Source of the DNA: an uncultured Flammeovirgaceae bacterium
GTDB lineage: Bacteria > Bacteroidota > Bacteroidia > Cytophagales > Cyclobacteriaceae
Reading direction: 5' to 3'
Assembly (NCBI GenBank): GCA_946886805.1
Contig: CAMPJM010000080.1
Coordinates: 1 to 11,828 of the forward strand
Length of the DNA stretch: 11,828 bases
Position numbers and translations under genes: made by a program. Below the pieces are notes generated by a model, which did not search any database, had not been told where the DNA came from, and saw only the letters and a program-made list of their open reading frames with translations. Shown one piece after another: positions 5,775 to 11,828 of this stretch. Position 1 is the stretch's first letter. Every line of letters begins with the position of its first letter.

Positions 5775-7124
5775 ATGTCTTCCTATTCCTTTAGATTTCA
5801 AAATTCTACCAGCTCTAAATATATAGTTTATGGGCTTTTAGCGGCATTCACTTTAGTTGCGCTTTGTATCGTTTTGAATTTTATTAATCTAATTTTAATT
5901 CTATTCTCTCTTTTTTCACCTCTTGTAGCTGGATTTTGGCTTTTCGCAAAAAATGGAAAAGCAGCGGATATTATCACAACTGACGAACAGGGTTTTACCT
6001 CCACTTATCATGGAAGAATAGCATATGATGAGATTGCGAGTATCCCTGCATATAGTTTTATAGGACCACCTCCCCCTTCCATGAAAATGATATTGAAATC
6101 TGGCAAAAAAATCATTTGGTATTTAAGTCCTACAAAGTCAATTTTCAATTCGCCTGAAGATGCTGTAATATTTACAAACTTTACAGCGGATCTCGCGAGC
6201 CGACTGCAGCAATTACATCTTGCCGAGAAAAGGGCAAGTAAAAATACCCTTACTACCTCCTCTTTAGAAACTGAACAAAAACCAGAGAACTACAATCATG
6301 AGCGGCCATTGGTAGAGCAAATAAAGGAAGTCTCTAAAAGAAACAAAAGGCAATGGGCCATTCCAATAAGCTTGGTGATCTCTGTAATGCTTTTCATCAA
6401 AACCTGTGGCACAGATTTTATTCAGGAGAATAGAAACGATGAAATTTCCGATATTTTTGTTGGGGTTTCAAAACAATACGAACAAAATATTATCAAATCC
6501 AAAGAAGTTCTAAGGGAACACGTGAAAACCTTGGGACCGGTCTTTCTGTACAGCAATGATCATTCGGCAACCGTTCGTTTGTTACCAGATATACCAGAGG
6601 ACCCATTGCCCACAATGTTGCCGCCTGTACTCAGTCAGGTCGGAGCCAATGAACATCTAGAACATCTTATAAAATATCCGGATAGCGCTGAATTTTTTAC
6701 AGTAATTCTTACAGAAAACGGTGGTATAAGAACCATGGCAAAAAGCATAATGAATTATGGTGACAGTACAACAAAAATGCTATACCTCCGCTTTTATGAT
6801 CCAAACAGAAAGATCAACCCTGACCGGTTTCAGCAGGCTTCAGAGGTCGACTCGAGTACCTTTGTTGCCTTTGACATGACCACTGCTGTTTCTATTATCG
6901 AAGATCAGACTATATCTGAAAACCTTGAGAACTCCTTTATAAACCTGCCCATGATGTTGGCTCAGCTTAAACACAGCCCCACCTTCAAGGTTTATATGTC
7001 AGGGGCTGCCAAAGACGAAATCACTGCAAAAATATTCGATGAGTACGTTCAGGAGCTAAATAAAAAATTGCATGATCTGGCTATAGACACTACCCTGTTT
7101 CAGCATTCGGTCCATAATCAATAA
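5775..7124 (+). CDS. Membrane protein of unknown function with three helices and possible PH-like domain
   Basis: A 449-residue protein that I do not recognise as a named family. Two hydrophobic helices lie near the N-terminus (about 17-36 and 38-58). Residues 60-150 read as alternating strands ending in a helix (DIITTDEQGFTSTYHGRIAY, then DEIASIP, MKMILKSGKKIIWYL, and a helix to 150), which resembles bacterial PH-like domains; this is inference. A charged linker follows, and KRNKRQW precedes a third helix (about 195-208). By the positive-inside rule the PH-like part is cytoplasmic and the ~240-residue C-terminal part is outside the cytoplasmic membrane. That C-terminal part has no motif known to me. 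The ATG at 5775 follows directly on a strong promoter, which supports this start. The small membrane gene at 7221 lies 96 bp downstream on the same strand and could be in the same transcript. Confidence 0.8.
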   Translation: MSSYSFRFQNSTSSKYIVYGLLAAFTLVALCIVLNFINLILILFSLFSPLVAGFWLFAKNGKAADIITTDEQGFTSTYHGRIAYDEIASIPAYSFIGPPPPSMKMILKSGKKIIWYLSPTKSIFNSPEDAVIFTNFTADLASRLQQLHLAEKRASKNTLTTSSLETEQKPENYNHERPLVEQIKEVSKRNKRQWAIPISLVISVMLFIKTCGTDFIQENRNDEISDIFVGVSKQYEQNIIKSKEVLREHVKTLGPVFLYSNDHSATVRLLPDIPEDPLPTMLPPVLSQVGANEHLEHLIKYPDSAEFFTVILTENGGIRTMAKSIMNYGDSTTKMLYLRFYDPNRKINPDRFQQASEVDSSTFVAFDMTTAVSIIEDQTISENLENSFINLPMMLAQLKHSPTFKVYMSGAAKDEITAKIFDEYVQELNKKLHDLAIDTTLFQHSVHNQ

Positions 7125-7220
7125 TGGATTTGTTGAAGTTAATTCTTTTTAAAGAAGTTTCGAGATGCACCGCAGCAGCAACTTGCCAATCACAAGGAAT
7201 AAATCGGGGGATTTAAAAAT

Positions 7221-7445
7221 GTGAATAGAACAACTCATAAAGAGGACGTAAAAAAAAGGGCATTAAAATATGGAAAGATAGCCCTATTAGCCATTGCAGC
7301 TTCTGTCCTGTTCTTGATCATTTCTTTTATAGTTGATGCCTATTCGGATTGGCTGGAGCTTTTATTAATAGCCTCTATGGCCTTCGCTTTGGCAGGGTCT
7401 TTTATTGGGTTTTATGCTAGCCTCCAACAGGTTTCCCCGCAATAA
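7221..7445 (+). CDS. Small two-helix membrane protein, hypothetical
   Basis: A 74-residue protein with a basic N-terminus (THKEDVKKRALKYGK) and two hydrophobic helices at about 18-38 and 45-67; it should be an inner-membrane protein. Its function is unknown. The start is GTG at 7221, preceded by a purine-rich GGGGGA at 7206-7211 with suitable spacing. An ATG two bases earlier is followed directly by TGA and cannot be used, and the in-frame stop at 7200-7202 limits the start. The last nine codons (ASLQQVSPQ, from about 7416) lie inside a short repeat whose second copy is at 7561-7595, and the TAA sits in the loop of a perfect hairpin. The present C-terminus may therefore come from a repeat that landed in the gene. 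It may be an operon partner of the 449-residue protein. Confidence 0.55.
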   Translation: MNRTTHKEDVKKRALKYGKIALLAIAASVLFLIISFIVDAYSDWLELLLIASMAFALAGSFIGFYASLQQVSPQ

Positions 7446-7470
7446 GCGGGGAAGCTCTTCTGAATGACAA
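7415..7470 (+). repeat. Short repeat, copy 1 (with 22-bp hairpin insert)
   Basis: TGCTAGCCTCCAACAGGTTT at 7415-7434 and CTTCTGAATGACAA at 7457-7470 match 7561-7595 nearly base for base. Copy 1 has an extra 22 bases (7435-7456) between them, carrying a GC-rich hairpin. The copy overlaps the end of the 74-residue gene. Confidence 0.7.
7433..7453 (+). terminator. Perfect hairpin around the stop codon; possible terminator without T-run
   Basis: TTCCCCGC (7433-7440) pairs fully with GCGGGGAA (7446-7453). The loop is AATAA and contains the gene's TAA stop. No T-run follows on either strand, so a classical intrinsic terminator is unlikely. It may stabilise the RNA 3' end or be part of a REP-like element. 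Confidence 0.5.
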
Positions 7471-7560
7471 ATAGTAACGCATGTCACCCGCCAGTTGGCC
7501 GGACTTGTTGCATAATGGCAGCGAGGTTGGTTAAGCTTCGTCTCTCTACTGTAGCAGCTC

Positions 7561-7595
7561 TGCTAGTCTCCAACGGGTTTCTTCCTGAATGACAA
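7561..7595 (+). repeat. Short repeat, copy 2 (without insert)
   Basis: TGCTAGTCTCCAACGGGTTT runs directly into CTTCCTGAATGACAA. Compared with 7415-7470 it lacks the 22-base hairpin insert and differs at about three other positions. A small stem, TAGCAG/CTGCTA at 7552-7565, abuts its left end. Confidence 0.65.
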
Positions 7596-7694
7596 TAAGA
7601 ACGGGTGTTATCCAGCGGGAGAAATTATTTAAGAATCAACACACTAATCAGTGCTAGGCATTGAATGTGATAGTAATAGAAATACTGGAAGCAC

Positions 7695-10600
7695 TCACAA
7701 AGGAAAGTCTACCAATGCCATAGTGCCTTTTCCGGGTTGGCTTTCCAAATTGAAAGAGCCTTTGAAAAGGCTGACTTTGGATTGGATGGCATTAAAACCG
7801 AAACCGGCTTTTACATTTTCTTTATCCAGTCCAATCCCTTTGTCTTCAACTATTATGTTCAATGAATCCTTATGCCCAATAATCTGAATACTCATGCCGG
7901 GGGATTGGGAGTGCCTGATTACGTTCTGAACCAGCTCCTGGCAGATGCGATAAACAGCGATTTCAAGATCTTCGGGCAGACGCCTGTCCATTCCCAATAT
8001 CTGCAAATCAATATCGAACTGGTCTGAAATGTTAATTTGCTCCAAAAAACTTTGAATGGCGGGCTTTAAGCCGAACCTCTTTAAAGCTACCGGCGACATA
8101 TTGTGCGCAATCCTACGAAGTTCCTGTATTGCCTCATCCAAAAGACTCATGGTATCAAAAAACTTTTGATTTTTATCGGGTAAGTCTCTCTGGATCTCTT
8201 CCTGCAAACCATTAAACCGTAACTTCACACTGGATAACATTGAACCCAAGCTGTCGTGAAGATCACTGGCTATCCTTTTTCTTTCACTTTCCTGTATCTG
8301 AACAAGGTCTTTTAAATGCAGGTCTTTCTGGGCTTCGATTATTGAGGCTAGCCTTTCTTTTTCCGACATTTCTTTCCTGATTTCCTCATTAAGTCTAACA
8401 GATTTTTCATAAATCCAGGCATTTTCTATAATCACAGCACCCTGATTGGCGGCAATTCTGACCCACTTGATGCATTCCTGCGTGTACCAGCTCTTCAGAA
8501 AAGTGTTTTCTAGGGTAATAACCAATGAAAAATGGCCATTGATTGTGATGGGCATTATCAAAAGTGATTGTACTCCACGCTGTCGTATAGCGTCCAGATT
8601 CATCCCGCCTTTTTCCAAATCAAGATCATTTACCACAATAGGTTGTTGCAACCTGTGTGCCATCAAAGCCATGGAAACAGGAATTCCGGCATTCCCAGGA
8701 ATATGCATTTCAGGATCAATAATGTAAAAAAGAGAAAGGTCTCCATACAAAGTTAGCTCTCCTTTTTCTACCGATTCTATCACAACTCTGGTAGAACCGG
8801 AAATCCGCAACAGCAACACGAGCAACTTTTTCACCAACGAAGCAACTTCCAGATCGCCACTTAATTCATGCTGAATCGTTTCAATATCCAACTGCTGTGT
8901 TTTAGGATACTGCTCCCATAATATCGACTGATACTGCTGAATTATTTGCCTTGATTTTGCTACAGCCCCCCATTTTTCATAAAGATCTATTGATTTCAGT
9001 AAGTATTGCACAACCTCAGCCTGTTGGTCTGGAAGATTTAGTAGATGCCTGGCAAACAATTCATTGGCAATGGCTGCATTGTAATTATTATTACCTGCTG
9101 TAGCCAATGATTTAAGATAATGCTCTTCCGCCAATTGTATTTCTCCATTTATCCGCAGCCACTCTGCATTCATTAGCCACCAAAGTGAATTATAATTTGA
9201 GGGGGCATTTGCTTTCCACAGGTCAAAATATTTTAATATCTCCTGTAGTTGAGAAGTTAGTTCCGCTGTTTGGACTTGGGAAAAATTACCCCAATTTTGG
9301 GTGATAGAGAAAAACCAAATAACCATATTTGCTGGCACTAGCGGCGAGCCTTCTTGTAGTTTTTTATTCGCATTGGCTTCACTGGCCGCAATTTCCGCCA
9401 GTTCATAATGTCCAAACAAGAAATAATACCTTGCCCATACATAATTTCTGTAAAACTTCTCTTCCTGGATTGTCAATTTACCCGCCAACCAGGAAGGTTG
9501 CTGTCGTGGAATAGAAAAAATAGGGCTCTCCCCTATTAAAAACCTGATCAGACTTTTTTGATAATGGGTAATATAATAAGTTAATTCTACATCGGAGTAC
9601 GATTCTTCGAAATCCCATTTTAACAGTTCCTTGATGGATAATCCGGAAAGGAAATGAAGGTTTAGTTGGTGAGTTTTTAGAATATAGAGACCAATAAGAT
9701 CCCCGGATTTTCTACCGGCTTGTATACCTTCCTCTAAAAGTTCCATGCTATTTTCGAAGCTGTTTTGCCAAGGTTTTATATAGAAGGCATAGACACCATA
9801 AACCCTGCACCTTAAGTTAATGTCATCCAAAGAATTGTTAATAGCCAGTCCTTTTGCACCGTATTTTATCCCCTGTTCAATATTTCCGGCAATAATGAGC
9901 ATTCGCCCGTATGACACATATCCAATAGCTTTTACCCCGGAAATTTGACCTGTTCCAGATCTTGTAATGATTTGTAAAGCGGCCCAAGTCATCAAAACAT
10001 CCGAAGTATGGTGTAAACCCATTCCGCCTACATTTAAAAGCTTAAGAATAGCTTTCTGGCAAGGATCGTCATCCGCGGTTTCCCGGGTATCTTTGGCATT
10101 ACTGCCTGCTTTTTCCTGATGGGAAAGTAAATGCTTTAAATTCTTAACCTCCTCTAGCAATTTTTCTTCGTCCACTGGCAATTCAACGCCCAGCTCCCTT
10201 AAAATTTCCCGTAGTATTTCCACTACCATCCGGTACCTCCCCAGATGGCTATTGATGATGATTTTCAGCTCAAAGACGGACGCACGTTTTAGTGGTTGGG
10301 TCAGGATTTCGAGCAAATAATCCAGGTGTATTTCTGCCAGATCGTATTCCCCAAGGTGATATTCTACCTTTGCCCGCTCCATATAAACTAACCACAATTG
10401 ATCCCAAACCTCATTTCTCGGACATTCCTTCAATAGGTCGGCACTTTTTTTAAAGAAATTCCTGGCCTGGTCCAGTGCATTATCCTGCTTGGCAAAGGCA
10501 CCAGCTTTGAAGTTTAATTCTGCACACATCAACAATTCGCCATGAGATTTTACCAGTGGCAGTGCCTGGTTAAAATGAGTGGTCACCAAGGTAAGTTTGG

Positions 10601-11828
10601 TGCCGTTTAATTGATCGAGCCCTCGGGAATAGATTAATTTTGCTATTTTGTAATGGAGTTCAGATCTTTTAGTAACAGGAAGGTCGTTATAAATCATTTC
10701 CCCCATGTGCATTTCTGAAAATCTCATCATATTTCCCCGATCTTCAATAAGTCCGGCATTCATCGTTTCAGAAATTAATTCATCAATCGGGAGGTCAAGT
10801 TCTTTTAACCAATCGGAAATTGTCCTTCTGCTAAACAGGCCCATACAAGCCATAATGGAGAGCATTTCCTGTGCCGGTTCGGATAATTTTTTAAATCTCT
10901 CCCGTAGGATTATTCTGGAATCCTGACCCTTGAACCGCTCTTTTAATGCTTTTTCATCTCCATACCAAACCTCATTCTTTTTCCAGATGAGATCTGTTTT
11001 TTTGATACTCTCCAATAATACCAGCAAATGAGAGGGATTTCCACCACTTAAGTCATAGCACACCTTGACCAAATGTGTGTCGCACGGATCACCCAAAACA
11101 GTTTCCATAAACTCTCCTCCCTGATCGGAATTTAAACCATCCAAAAAAATGTTTTCGATAAGTTTCTTTTCGAAGCTCAGAGCATCCATCAGTTGCGCCA
11201 CTGCTGTCATCTTTTCATAGGGCGCACGGCAACCTCCTATCCAGATGAGCCTTGCAGGAGACAGGTTGAGTATAAGGTATTTCAAAAGATTACTTCCCGA
11301 TCCATCTATCCATTGTAAATCGTCGGTAAAGAGAAAGACCGGCTTTTTATAAAAGTCCGCTATAAATTCAAAAAGTATTTTAAATAAAGGGTATAGCTGA
11401 TTCTCTATTTTGGGTACGGAGGGCATGGGAAATCCTGAATCTTTACCAGCAAGCAAGGATAGCTCGGGAATGTAATCCAGTAATAAGGGAAAACTGTCTC
11501 CTAACTGAACTTTTAGTTTGTCAGAAAAGTCCTTGAATTCAGATCTGGAAAATTGTTTATATATCTTGTTCAGGAATTCAGAGATGCCTGACTTAAAGCC
11601 AAAATACGGTATTCCTTCATATTGTTGGTTATGTCGGGCGATCAAAACAGGAGAAGGTCCATCCTGTTCGCGAAGGTAGTTTTCAACAAAAAAAGTTTTA
11701 CCGGTGCCAGTAAATCCTGTTACCAGTATGCCACAAAGTGCTCTATTTTCCTGCTTTTGCATATCCTGAATGCAGGTTTCCAATTGTCGCCTGTGCTCGA
11801 GTCTGGTAAAATCTTTAGGAATATTTTT
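7695..11828 (-). CDS. Giant STAND ATPase-TPR-GAF sensor histidine kinase (N-terminus cut by window)
   Basis: The frame is open from the right window edge to TGA at 7695-7697, 1377 visible residues, numbered here from that edge. Domains in order: a STAND/AAA_16-type ATPase with Walker A GFTGTGKT (38-45), Walker B VFLFTDDLQWID (164-175) and an SGGNP motif near 265; a winged-helix-like region (about 305-390); a long helical region with TPR-like pairs (about 430-975); a GAF domain (about 990-1135); a short coiled coil; a HisKA_3 domain with phospho-acceptor His1191 in SDLHDSLG (codon 8256-8258); and a HATPase with N-box ELVQNVIRHS (Asn1302), G1 VEDKGIGL (1328-1334) and G2 GFGF (1342-1345). All key residues are present, so it should be active. 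No membrane helix is seen; it is probably cytosolic. HisKA_3 kinases normally pair with NarL/LuxR-type regulators, none of which is here. A TTG at 11783 is unlikely to be the start because conserved-looking sequence (KNIPKDFTRLEHRRQLE) precedes it. A Ser/Thr kinase domain may lie upstream, as in similar hybrids. Confidence 0.93.
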   Translation of the reverse strand, partial: KNIPKDFTRLEHRRQLETCIQDMQKQENRALCGILVTGFTGTGKTFFVENYLREQDGPSPVLIARHNQQYEGIPYFGFKSGISEFLNKIYKQFSRSEFKDFSDKLKVQLGDSFPLLLDYIPELSLLAGKDSGFPMPSVPKIENQLYPLFKILFEFIADFYKKPVFLFTDDLQWIDGSGSNLLKYLILNLSPARLIWIGGCRAPYEKMTAVAQLMDALSFEKKLIENIFLDGLNSDQGGEFMETVLGDPCDTHLVKVCYDLSGGNPSHLLVLLESIKKTDLIWKKNEVWYGDEKALKERFKGQDSRIILRERFKKLSEPAQEMLSIMACMGLFSRRTISDWLKELDLPIDELISETMNAGLIEDRGNMMRFSEMHMGEMIYNDLPVTKRSELHYKIAKLIYSRGLDQLNGTKLTLVTTHFNQALPLVKSHGELLMCAELNFKAGAFAKQDNALDQARNFFKKSADLLKECPRNEVWDQLWLVYMERAKVEYHLGEYDLAEIHLDYLLEILTQPLKRASVFELKIIINSHLGRYRMVVEILREILRELGVELPVDEEKLLEEVKNLKHLLSHQEKAGSNAKDTRETADDDPCQKAILKLLNVGGMGLHHTSDVLMTWAALQIITRSGTGQISGVKAIGYVSYGRMLIIAGNIEQGIKYGAKGLAINNSLDDINLRCRVYGVYAFYIKPWQNSFENSMELLEEGIQAGRKSGDLIGLYILKTHQLNLHFLSGLSIKELLKWDFEESYSDVELTYYITHYQKSLIRFLIGESPIFSIPRQQPSWLAGKLTIQEEKFYRNYVWARYYFLFGHYELAEIAASEANANKKLQEGSPLVPANMVIWFFSITQNWGNFSQVQTAELTSQLQEILKYFDLWKANAPSNYNSLWWLMNAEWLRINGEIQLAEEHYLKSLATAGNNNYNAAIANELFARHLLNLPDQQAEVVQYLLKSIDLYEKWGAVAKSRQIIQQYQSILWEQYPKTQQLDIETIQHELSGDLEVASLVKKLLVLLLRISGSTRVVIESVEKGELTLYGDLSLFYIIDPEMHIPGNAGIPVSMALMAHRLQQPIVVNDLDLEKGGMNLDAIRQRGVQSLLIMPITINGHFSLVITLENTFLKSWYTQECIKWVRIAANQGAVIIENAWIYEKSVRLNEEIRKEMSEKERLASIIEAQKDLHLKDLVQIQESERKRIASDLHDSLGSMLSSVKLRFNGLQEEIQRDLPDKNQKFFDTMSLLDEAIQELRRIAHNMSPVALKRFGLKPAIQSFLEQINISDQFDIDLQILGMDRRLPEDLEIAVYRICQELVQNVIRHSQSPGMSIQIIGHKDSLNIIVEDKGIGLDKENVKAGFGFNAIQSKVSLFKGSFNLESQPGKGTMALVDFPL

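Noticed and set aside
7526..7574. tRNA-like or structured-RNA fold (GTTGG to CCAAC, with an inner TAGCAG/CTGCTA stem)
   Set aside because: It is about 50 bases long, lacks a tRNA T-arm and acceptor geometry, and part of it belongs to the short repeat.
7651..10926. Plus-strand frames opposite the histidine kinase
   Set aside because: All lie antisense to conserved kinase, GAF, TPR-like or ATPase sequence and look like nothing on their own.
11781..11783. TTG as start codon of the histidine kinase
   Set aside because: Fifteen more in-frame codons reach the window edge and read as natural protein leading into the ATPase domain, so the gene is cut by the edge.

Overview
The window looks like a chromosomal stretch from a member of the Bacteroidota, perhaps a Cytophagales-type relative, though the exact lineage cannot be fixed from sequence alone. 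Four things point there. A textbook Bacteroidota promoter (TTTG, 20-nt spacer, TAnnTTTG) lies before the gene at 5775. Most starts lack a strong Shine-Dalgarno sequence. The secreted proteins and the alginate-export-like barrel are of Bacteroidota type. The spacers are full of short palindromic repeats with three-base loops. No phage, integrase, transposase, CRISPR, rRNA or tRNA was found.

Layout. (1) Positions 1-3101, plus strand: an outer-membrane beta-barrel protein cut by the left window edge, followed after 27 bp by a four-helix-bundle-type chemoreceptor, closed by a clear intrinsic terminator. The pair looks like a transport-plus-sensing operon. (2) Positions 3102-5774: a repeat-rich accessory island. 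It holds a minus-strand hicAB toxin-antitoxin pair with a strong candidate operator and a minus-strand secreted protein of unknown function. Two direct copies of a ~207-bp structured repeat (3283-3490 and 5423-5629) flank both. Further palindromic elements lie at 3132-3236, 5137-5179, 5217-5311 and 5314-5360. (3) Positions 5726-7445, plus strand: a good promoter, a 449-residue three-helix membrane protein with a possible PH-like domain, and a 74-residue two-helix membrane protein whose 3' end runs into a short repeat. (4) Positions 7446-7694: a convergent spacer with the second copy of that short repeat. (5) Positions 7695-11828, minus strand: a very large cytosolic sensor histidine kinase (STAND-type ATPase, TPR-like region, GAF, HisKA_3, HATPase), cut by the right window edge.

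How the genes may work together. The barrel and chemoreceptor probably share a transcript, so the receptor may sense a solute linked to the barrel. The hicAB pair should regulate itself through the 28-bp dyad just before hicA. The giant kinase has no response regulator in view; its partner is probably outside the window. The clearest unexplained signals are the structured repeats around hicAB, and the repeat that overlaps the end of the 74-residue gene. No complete new multi-gene system could be demonstrated.
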